Origin: Nemophila menziesii
Taxonomy: Eukaryota > Streptophyta > Magnoliopsida > Boraginales > Hydrophyllaceae
Reading direction: 5' to 3'
Length of the DNA: 64,000 nucleotides
NCBI GenBank assembly: GCA_029959085.1
Contig: JARWIR010000001.1
Location: 15,243,730-15,307,729 of the forward strand
The translations under genes were made by a program, and so were the position numbers. The notes beneath the pieces are model-generated. The model did no database searches. It was not told the origin of the DNA and saw only the letters and a list, made by a program, of their open reading frames with translations. Of this stretch, positions 33,401 to 44,823 are shown piece after piece; within the stretch, counting starts at the first letter, position 1, and each line of letters starts with the position of its first letter.

Positions 33401-34950
33401 CAGAATAAGGTAAATCTTGGACGTGACTAATTTCCTTTTGTATATCATTGCTAAGTCTTCTAATATTCTCAAACGTCTTATTACTCCATCCTTTATGCAT
33501 AAGACACATAATATCTTTTTTAAGACAAAACTCATCCACGTTCTTGGACTTATACTCACTAGACTAAGCATTTCTAATGATATCTCTGCATTGAATATGT
33601 TCTAGCCAACTGGATTCAGATATAAAATATTTTTTGTTGTTACCTTGGTATTTATTATATGTAACAATCAAAGGGTAATGATTAGATTTAATCGCTTGTT
33701 TGACCCGTACAATGGAATTTTCAAAAGATTTGATCTAGCTTTCCGATGTCACGGCTCTATCCATCATTTCTTTAACACAATCATCCCTGGTTCTTCTATT
33801 AGACCAAGCATAATAACATCCTTTTAAGGGGATCTTGATAAGATTATTATCATTAATGTAATTATTAAACTTCGGAATTCTATCCAAATTAGGTGACAAT
33901 TTACCAGAATTTTCCAGGTTTTTGCAATATCAATCACATATTATCATCACCGGGTCTTTGATAGTTTTTTTTCCACGCAGTGATCTTTTCCCACATAACA
34001 TCTCTATTTTTCTCGTTCTTTGGGGCATGAACGAAGACAATATACCAAGGAAAATCAGAGCATTCATTAATATTGACAATAATAAATGAGACACACGAAA
34101 CAACCACACTAAGCTCCACATCATTTTTCCACACAAGAGCATTATCTAGACATAAACGATATTTCTCTAGGTTCGACTATGTGGAAATTATTAAAAATAT
34201 TCAAATGCTTAAAAGGCTTGAGATTTTTTTAAAATAGACTCAAAAGACACTCTATTAAAATTTTATACTTAGCACCGAGGTATTTATACATTTTTCTAGT
34301 CATATGAGCCCTCGCCCCTTGACAGTTTCAAGTGAACACACTATCCATTAAATCCAGCCACGTTAGAGGATTGACTGTCATTTCTCATCATCCTCGACAT
34401 CTCGTTTCCATCATGGGAGTTCCGCGGGTATTCGCGCCATCGGTAGAACTACTACCATGACTCACGTCCTCTTTGAAATATCCATCACAATCACCCGCGT
34501 TACAGAACCACACTTGTCTTTGATCTGGATTACCATACTCCATTTCTAGATTCTCATTCCAATTCTTGTTACCACCACCCATCATCTAGTACTTAACTTT
34601 GCTAAAACTTGTATATAAATCTTACATAAACATTTTAATATCATTGGTTCTCCTACCCATCAAGCTAAATTCTTCTTGGTTGACTTTTCCAAACTTAGAC
34701 CTTGCCATTCCCTCACGATGATCCGCCTTTCTCTTGAGATTTTTTGGCCATGAAAAGAACTCGCTTGGACCCTCCACCCTTTTCGAGGAATTAAATACCA
34801 CTTTTGTTCAAACTCATTATCCTGTCTAGCATGTTGACTAATGTGGATTGATTGAGAATTACCCGAATCTTCCTCTGGTTCAAATGATTCCCCATAACCA
34901 TCACCTCTTGTAGCAATACCTTTTCCTTTAAAATACTTTGGAATCACAAT
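30490..34950 (-). mobile_element. Degenerate RNase H-type LINE, minus strand
   Basis: Minus-strand fragments follow the order of a whole LINE. The ORF1 C-terminus is at 34947-34388 (Ser/Glu/Gly-rich). Endonuclease remnants lie around 34140-33420. RT pieces span 33100-31530: APDGLSG-like near 32970, the ARTLKFDMAK-like block, a frame holding LLTYDSLFLVNV in place of FADD (32396-32163), KYLGIPLTLKSAK, and RSWSWASIF. The zinc-binding part ETCEWCDMEDRFVMHLLCKC is within 31395-30979, and the start of RNase H is at 30723-30508. The catalytic RT motif is mutated and many frameshifts are present. It belongs to the same family as 24960-29602 but is older. Confidence 0.8.
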
Positions 34951-36815
34951 GAACTATAAAATATCCAAAGCTAAAATCTTTTGGCTTATTCAAGCGAAGC
35001 TTGGGATGGAAAAGAAGCTTCTATTATATGGGGAACTAAGGTACTTATCAATTCAATTCATCAAGCGCTACCTAAATACACCATGCTCCTTCACTAGCTT
35101 CAACATATATTTTGTAAGGAACTCTCACGAATGGTGGAATATTTCATGTGGGGATCTAGTAAAAAATGAAGTATGCATTGGAAGGCTTGGAATTCTTATC
35201 TCTAAACATGAAGGTGGTCTCAATTTTTGGAATTCAAGAATACGTGTCTTGAAATCCTAGCCTCTATGGCTTGGCAAATTCTCTCCCCTCCTGAATCTTT
35301 GGTTGCTAGAGTTCTATAAAGAATTTATTTTCTAAATCACACTTTCTAGTGTGCCCCTGCAAGAAGATTCTATCGTGGTCCTGGACTAGCATACTGGAGG
35401 ATGTTCCCAAATAGGGATCTACTTACCAAATTGGAAACACATCTAATATCATATTTGGAATGACAATTGGATACCCTCATATATTCAGATCTCAAAACCA
35501 AAAAAACACTTTCTTACACTTGGTCAATCAACTTTTCATTCAGGTTGGAATGGGTGAAATATCACTCTAAATCCGATATGTTCCACCAAGCTAATTTTAT
35601 TTCACATATAACTTTATATGACGGATGAGGTTGACAAGATAATTTGGACATATACTATCAATGGTACATATTCTACAAAATCCAGCTACCATACTTTTAC
35701 AACGATGAAAGGTGAGAAAAAATCTTAAGTTTTCTCATCTGTCATGTCAAAAGACCCGTTGCTTTGGAAGACTATCTGGTTATGCCAAAACTCCTACTAA
35801 GATTTGAGACTTTTTATGTAAATATTGTAACGATGCAATTCAATGTGCCATCTCACTTTTAAATGAAAGTTCTCTCCATCCCCTTGATGCCCATTTGTAA
35901 CTATGTTGAGGAGTCTATCGAGCATAACTTACTTTTCTACCCTGGTAACCGCAGGGTGTGGGTAGAGTGTGCAACCCAAATCCTTATCAATCTAGACAAG
36001 ATATGTTATTTTGGTTACTGGATTCTAAATATCATTAAGGCCTTCTCAAATGGAGGATGTAATCGAAAAGTGATCACAACCTATATCTTAATTAACACTT
36101 GAAATATCTAGATTTATAGGATGAAAATCATGTTTGAAGGAACAAAATAGAATCCAAATAAATTTTAATTATGTGGATGTTTTAATGACATAAACCTTTA
36201 GAGTTGCTGGGAGACACCACCTATAAATACACATACTCGGGTACAATATATCTTTGATATCTCATGATTGCGACCGTCTCCATAGGATAATATTGCCCTT
36301 ATCATCTTTTGTGCTGCCTACTTTTCTTGCAAAGAGGCCATGGCCAGAATTGCAGTGGTTGGAATTGATCAACTTGACTCCCATGTGTTCTGTGACGGTA
36401 AATAGATTTGGTATGACTCGGTAATTGAAAGTGAAGCATTTGTGGTGCATAAAGCTTGTCAATTGGCTCAAACTATCTTGGATGGGGAAAGTAATTGTGT
36501 ATGCTAACTGCCTTGGAGTGATCCAATGTCTTTTATTTGTATCTAACACTAAGTACAGAGCTCGTATGCTCATGCATAAAATATAAAATATTGTTTCTCT
36601 TAAGTCTCATATTATGATTAAAAATGCTCATAGCTTTAGAAATGCAATGGTTAACCTCCTAGTTAGGGTTTAAGATGTAACCTATATCTCGATAAAATAA
36701 GTCATTGATTCTCATCCTGTTCTTTAGAAATCCATTAATTACTGATCTAGTATCAGCTAACTTTGTATTCTTTTCTATTTATCTAATTAAATTTTTGTTT
36801 GAAAAGAAAAAACCA
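34950..36815 (+). mobile_element. 5'-truncated degenerate LINE, plus strand
   Basis: It begins inside the RT C-terminal region (WWNISCGDLVKNE, then LGILISKHEGGLNFWNSR at 34949-35260), continues through broken zinc-binding sequence (35863-36102, EESIEHNLLFYPGNRRVWVE) and an RNase H-like stretch on the plus strand around 36360-36660, and ends in an A-rich tail near 36803-36815. It abuts the minus-strand LINE head-to-head at 34950. No frame is intact. Confidence 0.65.
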
Positions 36816-36885
36816 ACTCGAACAAATATGAAAACCAACCAATCATATCTCTAACGTGTGTTAATCTAATTCATGGGGGCAATAT

Positions 36886-37200
36886 CAGGGGCAGAGCCAC
36901 CGTTACCCCTAGGGGGTGCCATGGCCCCCCTGACTTTTTCAGAAAAAAGAAAACTTCCTTTGCAAAAAATAAAAAAAATTATATATTATTTTACCATCTA
37001 AATTTTCAGATTTTTTTTTTTAATTTGGCTCCTTTACATTTTCAAAATCTAAATTTATCCCCCCTCCCCCTAACTTTTAAAATTTATTTTATTAGACTTC
37101 TAATTATTTTATTTATATAAAATATTTAATTTGTTTCTAACAAATTATATGTTATTTTGCATTTTACAAAGGGTAACTGATTAAAAAAATGAGATAATTG
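36886..37200 (+). mobile_element. hAT-like element terminus
   Basis: It starts CAGGGGCAGAGCCACCG. The next 300 bases (GGTGCCATGGCCC, then AT-rich with ATTATTTTACCATCTAAATT) are matched in inverted orientation by 42400-42756. No flanking 8-bp duplication was found between these ends. Confidence 0.5.
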
Positions 37201-38500
37201 CTAATTAGGTTCATAACCCAACAAATCATGTTTTAAGAAGTCCAGTCCAAAAATTTGGATAAATAAGGTCCAAAATATTATCTTAACCTTATGATATACC
37301 TAATATAACCTTATAAAATAAAATAATAAAATATAAGATTAAAAAAAGTATACAACCAAAAACGTAGAAAAACAATGAAACATATATCATAAAAGTCATC
37401 TCTTCACAATCGCATTCGAACAAAAAAAATGAAATCTCTTCCCACTAAGCCGCTCTCCTGCACAAGAAACCACTGCCACTCGTGGACATTCCCCACCATC
37501 TTTAACCTGGCTTGGCTACGCCATCCATAGTTCACGAATCGTAAATTGCATCATGAATCAAATTGTTATTTATTTGAATTGTGTATCGTATCGAATCGTG
37601 AATCGTAACGATTCAAATATTAATTTTAAAAATATATTATATATTATATTTATATATTTTTAATTAAAATTACCCATAAATATCAAATAACACATGATAT
37701 GTCCAATAAATAAAAAATATAAAAATAATTAATATTAAATTAAATTTCAATAAACAAATTATAAATATTATATTACAAATTATATAGATTCTTAAAAATA
37801 AATATATAATATAATAATATATTAAAAATAATCTTTATTTTTAACAAATTTTTTTCTAGTAACCTACTTTAACCGTTTGAAATTTAACCCTACAAAGTAT
37901 ATAATATCAATAGAAAGAAACGAAATATTAAACTGCAAACTTTCGCCCTAAGAATAAAAAAAATTTAAAATTATACATACTGCAACCCAATTAAGATAAA
38001 AGCACGCTAGTGATAAGAAATGAGTACAAAAAATGTCTTTGCCTTCAAACTTTTCAGAGTTTAGAAAGATCATTGGTAAGTGTGCTAAGGTTTTTTTTTT
38101 CAATTTATTGATGTTTATGGATCGTTCGATTTTCCAATACGATATGAACTGTTCTGATTCATAGCGATCCAAAGCGATGCAAGTCTGATTCTGGGCTTAT
38201 AACGATTCATAGAGTTATATGAATCGAAAAGGTACTGGATCGTAATCGTATCGTACAATACCCTAAACAGAGACGCCATCAACCGTCGAAGAACCCAAAT
38301 TTATTTAAAAAAAATCTGTAACATTGAAACTTAAAAAATTGAATTACTTTTAACCTAATCTCATCACTTTTACAATTTTCAAAATTATCAAATTTATGTA
38401 TAATTACAGTCGTGATGTTTATTATAGTTTTATACAAATCCTACAACGGTCATTTTATGACCGTTGGAAGCGTTTTACCGTACGAGAAGTGATGCGCTGA
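37200..38500. other. AT-rich non-coding region with ATCG-type repeats
   Basis: No gene. At 37530-37620 and 38120-38270 are many variants of CGAATCGT, CGTATCG and GATTCA, some in inverted orientation, as in certain dicot MITEs, but ends and target duplication could not be fixed. The middle is nearly pure A+T. Confidence 0.4.
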
Positions 38501-38559
38501 GAATATTGTATATTCGGAAGGGATGTCGTGTGAGATTTGTGGGTTCCATGATTTTAATG

Positions 38560-38828
38560 TGAGCAATTTTGTCTTGTATTGTATTTATTGGATTGTTTTG
38601 CAATATATTCATTTGACGCAACTGGTGAAATTTGGTCTTATACTGTATTTTTTTGAATTGTTTTGCAGTATATTCATTTGACGCAACTGCTGAAATTTGG
38701 TCATATACTGTATTTTTTTGAATTGTTTTGCAGTAAATATTTATTTGATGCAATTGCTTAAATTTGGTCTTATACTGTATTTTGAATTGTTTTGCAGTAA
38801 ATTAATTTGATGCAATTGCTGAAGATGG
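38560..38828. repeat. Tandem repeat, about 65-bp unit, four copies
   Basis: Units begin at about 38565, 38630, 38695 and 38762, each containing ATTTGGTC, a T-rich tract, GAATTGTTTTGCAGTA and a GACGCAACTG-like end. Period 65-67 bp. No coding role is visible. Confidence 0.8.
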
Positions 38829-38837
38829 TTGTGTAAC

Positions 38838-40577
38838 TGATGTCTCCTCATTTGTGATAGATTTATATTAGGATGAGACATCATTTTTAGTGATTTAGAA
38901 GTCATAATAGTCAATTTTCTTGAGAAATAGTGCACTTTCCTATTTTGAGTCTTGATTTAGTAAAATAATATTTTTAGAGCATATTGGGTTTAATTATTTA
39001 TTTAGTGTGAAGCTTTAAAGATAATTATGGAGATTAATTAGAGTCCAAGTCAAAGACTACAAGATATGGAAAGAGATAAGCATGGAAATTGGAGATAATG
39101 GAAAGAAAGGCTAAAAACATGGAAAAGGAAAAGCTGCCTTAATCCCGAATTTCTGCACCTATGACCACAAATCAGCTTATATCTCAAAAACGGTGTGGAA
39201 TTTGGAGAAACGGTCAAGAGAAAAGTTGAATATCTTTCCGAGACGATGAATTTGGTATACCCATACACGTCAAACGGATAAATATTGAAGTTGCTAGGAC
39301 CAAAAGAAAAACGGACCTGATTTCATGTTTTTAGGGTTACGAATTTGAGTTGGGCTTGGAGTCCATTACTTAACCTCTCCTTCAAGAAATTGAATTAGTT
39401 CTTCTAAACACCTATAAATACACCCTTATATCACTTGTAAATCATCCTTGCCTCATAGTAATTAATTCTTAAGGTTTTATTCTTCCAAGTTATTGTAGAG
39501 AGCAAGACGATGTCTTTTATTATTTCCTTTAGTTTATTTCCTTCAGGTATGAACTAAACTTCCCATAGCTTGGGTTTTGCATCCATATATAATTTATGAA
39601 TTCTAATTTCTTTCTATCTAAGTTTCTTTGGGAATTACATGTTTTAATCTGATATTAGCTGCTTACCTTTATATTTGTTTATGTGTTTTGATTTAATGAC
39701 TGTTTTTCTTGCGGTGCGCAACGTTTAGGATTACCTTAAGAGTAGTTAGATGATCACCTTATATGAGTGTCTAATTATTGAAACACCACATAACGTCTAG
39801 TGTCAATATTAGTCCTGACAACACTGATTCTAACTAGATAGTCATTAGGGTATAATTTAATCACTATCACCATGTATGGAAATTGATTGCTTAGGGCCTT
39901 AGTAGCATTTGATAACCCTATTTGAACAGCCTCATGGTGTGTCTGTAGCCCCCTTAGTCGCCCTCAAGGTCTAAGGAATGAGAATTTAGAATCCTGACTA
40001 AATATACAAGAGCTAATATTCTACCTTATTAACTAGATCTAATAGAAAGAATTAGAAGGATTAGTGCATACTAGCAAAACCTAAGCTATACTCCATGGTT
40101 CGAATCCCCTCCCTAACGGGTGTAAAGTGAGAGGTACAAGGCTCGAACCCCTCCATGAACATGGGTAACCTAGTTCTGATTTACCATGAGAATATATATG
40201 GGGAGGCATGTATATCTCCGTGGGATTAGTCGGGTGCGCGTAAGCTAGCCCGGAACCCATGTAACCAAAAAAAAAACCTAAGCTATACTTCTCATCTCAT
40301 ATTCTTCGTATTTATTTTATTGTCTTTATTTCTCCTAGTTTAATTAGTTATTCTCGAAATTTATTCCCTTTATTTTCCGTCTTTTAATTATTTACTTCTT
40401 ACTCGTTATTGCTACCCATTCGACTAGCACACTAAGTCCCTGAGAACGAACTCAACTTATCAACTAAAACTTGCATACATCGTGTAATACTTGCAGTACT
40501 GTGCCTGTCTAGGGTGAGAGTGCGTAGTTTTCTTGACTTATATTTATCTTATTTTTATCACACCCTAGGCGACACCA
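38838..40577 (+). repeat. Solo LTR, family D (plus), containing a SINE
   Basis: It runs TGATGTCTCC...GACACCA and is flanked by GTAAC at 38833-38837 and 40578-40582. It has no internal region, so it is a recombination product of a full element. A TATA-like TATAAATA is at 39413-39420. Related solo LTRs lie at 44824-46915 (minus) and 56171-57738 (plus). Length is 1740 bp, inflated by the SINE. Confidence 0.92.
40093..40274 (+). mobile_element. SINE 'A' copy inside the solo LTR
   Basis: It contains GGTTCGAATCCCC, a second B-box-like GGCTCGAACCCC, GAACATGGGTAACC, GGGATTAGTCG and GTGCGCGTAAGC, then an A tail. It is flanked by AACCTAAGCTATACT (40078-40092 and 40275-40289). Absence from the orthologous point of the LTR at 57412 confirms the insertion. 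Confidence 0.88.
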
Positions 40578-40582
40578 GTAAC

Positions 40583-40690
40583 CCAGTGAATTATGTCGCA
40601 CAATCCAATAAATTGTGTCGCATAACCTAGTGAATTGTGTCGCACAATCCACTGAATTGTGTCGTATCCCCATGAATTGTGTCACCGTTA
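40583..40690. repeat. Tandem repeat, about 22-bp unit, five degenerate copies
   Basis: Units of the type CCAGTGAATTGTGTCGCACAA. Removing the solo LTR would place this array a few bases after the 65-bp array, so both belonged to one older locus. Confidence 0.75.
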
Positions 40691-40739
40691 TAGTTTAATA
40701 TTGTAGACCTGAATTGTTAATGAATAAATTGGATCTTAT

Positions 40740-40985
40740 GAATAAAATTTGTTAAGTTATAAACCTTTTAGATAAATCACTTTTAAAAAAATTAAGTTAA
40801 AACTTATAATATAATTTTTTACATGATATAATATAGGGATATATAGTACAGTTTTATATAATATAAGATTTTTTTTTACAATTTTTACATAATATATAAA
40901 CGTGTAAATAAGTTTAAAAAAGATATTCAAGAACGTTGTCCTTAACCCCCATTACTCTCTACCAGAGAGTTCTGGCTCCACCCTG
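40740..40985. mobile_element. hAT-like terminus (right end)
   Basis: It ends GTTCTGGCTCCACCCTG at 40985, the inverted form of a CAGGG(T)GGAGCCAGA terminus. The 200 bases before it resemble 5330-5499. Confidence 0.45.
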
Positions 40986-41654
40986 ATCCCACCTATTATC
41001 AATTGCGAGTTGTTTATTTCTTGTTTTGGATCTTGTTCTTCATTATTTAAAGGTGCCTTCACTTTCACTACGTAACGATCATCATTATTTTATCAAGTCA
41101 ATAAAATAGTTATGGTTAATAAATGCTTACATCGAGTACAGCAGCGAGTAGAGAACTTGAAAGTGACTTTAACTCCATTACAAACACAATAATGTATTTT
41201 TCCAACTTTTTAGTTGTTCAAATTAAGATTAATTAATCCTCAAAAAGATCTCTACTAGTAAATTTTAATGTACTCCTTTCTGGATTACAAGCGAAACTAA
41301 TGAATAAAAACATAACATATTTTTTTTTGTGAAACATTAATTAAAAAGGAAATCGAATATTTTTATAACACAAAAATCCAATCAACTAATCCCTCTAGAA
41401 AACAGGTATCTACGGAGAAACTCAGCTAATTAAGGGGGTGGTTTAAAATCCAATCACCAAATAATTTGTCAAAAAATAAATAAATTTAACTATGAAGTCA
41501 ACTATAACATTTTCATTCCTAAGATATGGGAGAAGTTTTTGTTACTATTACAAAATAAGGATAAATGGTTGTTACCAAAAAGAGAATTTATCTAATTAAT
41601 AAATAAGCTTTTGAATTACAAATGTTTGATCGTTTCTAAGTTATCACTTGAAAT
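40986..41654. other. AT-rich spacer
   Basis: About 670 bases with no recognisable gene, RNA or repeat boundary. Confidence 0.4.
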
Positions 41655-41761
41655 CAATTGAAATTAGCTCACTGGCAAGGTTTTGGTCATCTAATCTAGT
41701 AATACAGGTTCGATCGAATCAATAACTTCGAATCTAAAATAACTCTCCCAAATTAAAAAAA
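41655..41761 (+). mobile_element. SINE 'B' copy, includes A and B boxes
   Basis: A-box-like TTAGCTCACTGGCAAGG is followed by B-box-like GGTTCGATCGA, then the family's AATAACTTCGAATC block and an A tail. This is the only copy of family B here that keeps both promoter boxes. Confidence 0.65.
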
Positions 41762-42399
41762 GTATTATGACTTGCTATTTGGAGGTGAAATCCTCTAAAT
41801 AGTTTAGCCATCAATGTTATATTTCTTAGGCTAATTAATTCAGCTTTCTCTGCAGGATAGATTTAAAACTTCACGCTGAATAGATTTAAAACTTCACGCA
41901 AATGTTATACTTATCTTTAAAGATACATGCAACAACCCATCCAAAAAAAAAAAAATTCATGCAACAGTTGCCTTGTACTACCTTAATTCTATAATAAGTT
42001 TTTTTTAAAGGGTTTCACTTTTATTAAGGAACCTAAAAAGTAGACAAAAATTAGTTTAAAATGACCAATTTATCCTTAATTATAAAAAAAGAAAATTAAA
42101 TATTTAGTTAATGAAAGATTTTAGAAAAATGGTAGAATAGGAAAAAGATTATTTATTATGTAGTGGAACTCTAAATGTGACAAATATTGTGAAATATTTT
42201 TTTTTTTTTACCTAAAAGACTATTATTATGGAATGGAGGTAGTAATTACTAAGAAAACTAGCATTTGTTTATTTGTTTGTATAATAAGAGTATTTGCAAC
42301 AAAAATTGTATTCAATTTTCCATTCGGATGTTAAAGGGATGAAGTTAGGAATTTTTTGTTTTCGAATTCTTTTTAAAACTTATTTATACTATAAGTTCA
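41762..42399. other. AT-rich spacer
   Basis: No gene recognised. Several A and T runs, one near 41945-41955, may be old retroposon tails. Confidence 0.35.
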
Positions 42400-42756
42400 T
42401 ATATTATGAAAAAATTGTAAAAAAAAATTAGATTATATAAAATTGCATTATAAGTCTTAATATAATTTTTAACACAAAATAACATATAATTTATTAAAAA
42501 AAATATAATTATAAGTCTAATAAAATAAATTTTAAAAATTAGAAGATTAAATGAAGATTCTGAAAATTTAGGGAGGCCAAATGAATATTTTAACAATTTA
42601 GAGGGGGCCAAATAAATTTTTTCTAAAAATTTAGAAGGTAAAATAATATATAATTAATTTTTTTTTATATAAAGGAAAACCCTTTTTTAGAAATAACCAC
42701 AAAGGCCATGACAACCCTATCTTTCATGTGGTTCCTTTCATGTGGCTTCGTCACTG
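42400..42756 (-). mobile_element. hAT-like terminus, inverted copy
   Basis: Read on the minus strand from 42756 it starts CAGTGACGAAGCCACATG and then matches 36886-37200 (TTGTCATGGCC; ATTATTTTACCTTCTAAATT). It is a decayed terminus of the same family. Confidence 0.5.
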
Positions 42757-42959
42757 CGGATGTTGAGAAGATATCGTTATATTGTTATAAGATCTTTTTT
42801 TTATTTCTAGTATAGCCTTATTTGTAGTACCTATCTTGTTACATATTAACCTTTTTAGAATCAAATATTTGTATTTGTGTTTCATAGTTTTTATCACAGA
42901 ATTTTATAGTTGCAAATATTGCATATATAGGTCATATTTTTTACATTTTTAAAGTAAAA

Positions 42960-44290
42960 TTTAATTCATATTTTCCAAATACTCCATGCCAAGAAAGAAG
43001 CCAGCTTTACTAGCTCTTTCCAATTGCTATCAACTTTAATCAATACATCTAAAAGGTCATTAAACCATAAGTCAATTCTACTAGTAGATTGATTCATAGT
43101 ATAGAGTTGCATGGGAGTAGCAAACCACATAACTCTCACCAAGAAAAAGTAAAATACATATGTTCAGTACTTTTACTTTCTTTTCCACATGTTTTACATG
43201 TATCATTTTCGTCATATTGTCTCTTGTGCTTGTACAAATCAGTTAGGAATACTTCATTACACGTTTTCCATAAAAAATTCTTGGTTTTGGAAGGAATTTG
43301 ATTTTTCTAGATTCTTTTCCATAGTATTTTGGGTGTAGTTACTAAAGAAGAAGGTAGTAGTTTACTTTTCTCTTCTTCAACTTTCTTTATTTCACTTTTA
43401 AGGTGATTATACATACCTTTTGATGGTATATCCCCATATTTGGAATAGTTCTATACAAGTATACTGAAATTTTCATTAATTTTTGTGTCCCAAATATTTG
43501 AATTTGGATACATAAAGTCACACACTCTTTGTCACACACTCTTTGTCACACACTCTTTGTATCAGTTGGGATTTGCATATTTCCATCCCTGGGATGCATT
43601 GATCCTCCCAAAGGTCCACCCCCTTTCCATTCACAAATATTCCAATGTAAATTTTTAAATAAAGTATCTCACCCTTCAAGGAGGCTTCTCTACCCCGATG
43701 AGGGCTGTTAGCCCACTTTATCTTTCTTGAAGGTAGTTTTAGAGAAGTATATACCTTTCAAGACCCCATCACACTGATAGGGCAAAGAAAAATATAACCA
43801 TAATATTAGTATTCTAGTTATCTAATTTACTCGTGATTTGTTCAATCATCTAGTTAAGAGCCTTAACCTTTGATCTTCCCCAATCAGAGGGGAGTCCAAG
43901 GTATTTACCAAGTTTGTGTAATTTATTCATTATCAATTAAGTAGTAATTTGTTGTGTTAGTTCGGGGGTGTGTTTTTACAAAACATAACCCCACTCTTGT
44001 TCAGGTTGATAGCTTTGTAGCATTTCTGTAACTATTAATTACATTTAGGAAGTGATATATTTCATTTCCTTATGCTCTAAGGAAAAATACAGAGTCATCA
44101 GCAAAAAGTATATGGCTAAACATAGGGCAATCTTTAGTAATTTTTATCCCTTTAATTAAGTCATTACACATTTTATCCTAAATAAGAGAAGATAGGGTAT
44201 GTGGCAATATTCAAAAAAGTTAATCAATAAAATATAAAGCCTAAAGAGACCGCCTTGGTGACTTGTCCCAAGGGTTTGTCTTGCGTAAGA
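42960..44290 (-). mobile_element. Degenerate LINE RT / zinc-binding fragment, minus strand
   Basis: Minus-strand translation near 44130-44090 gives HILFADDSVFF (RT active site). The region near 43300-43150 gives a zinc-binding segment (ENDTCKTCGKESKSTEHMYF). Many frameshifts and stops. It is cut on its 5' side by the LTR beginning at 44316. The three exact 14-bp repeats at 43518-43559 lie within it. Confidence 0.65.
43518..43559. repeat. 14-bp minisatellite, three exact copies
   Basis: TCACACACTCTTTG repeated three times without change, a recent local expansion in the LINE fossil. Confidence 0.9.
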
Positions 44291-44823
44291 CAACCAAATA
44301 TATTGGAGGACATGTTGATGTCTCTCTTTTTGTGATGTATTAATCTATTCACGAGACATTCTTTTGGGAGTTTATTGATCCTAAGTGAGGTGTTTTTCCC
44401 TTATATTTTCTATATTGTACTTTTGCCTCTCGTTTTAAACATATTACTATTTATAGAGATTTTGTTCCTTAATTGTCTGTTAAATGTGTATTTTTTAGGT
44501 ACATATTAATACAAGATGCGAAGATGATTTAGAGATGTCAAAAAGTCAAGATAAACCCCAAGCCAAGGTGTGAACTGAACCTAGAGTCATTTTGGAAAGT
44601 TAGGGCGTTTACCATAAATATCTTAACTTTATATTGTTTCAATCACCACAAAATATTGGTAAGATATCTGGACATGATTCATTTTGATTAATAAATATCT
44701 TGAAGCCAGTGCCGTGTGGAAAGTGACTGAAGTCAATTCGGAGTTGAGATGAAGAAGTTATGCCATTTGCTTCCACCATGACTCGAACCAGAAATTTGTT
44801 AAGTAAAAACAGGTTTGATCTAG

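Noticed and set aside
33417..33827. Short plus-strand frames in the 30.5-35 kb region as genes
   Set aside because: They are antisense shadows of the minus-strand LINE endonuclease region and have no domain of their own.
38560..38828. CRISPR-like or satellite array
   Set aside because: Units are contiguous without unique spacers and only about four copies exist. It is a plain tandem repeat in a plant genome.
36886..40985. One intact hAT element bounded by these ends
   Set aside because: The 8-bp flanks (GGCAATAT and ATCCCACC) do not match, and no transposase sequence is present.
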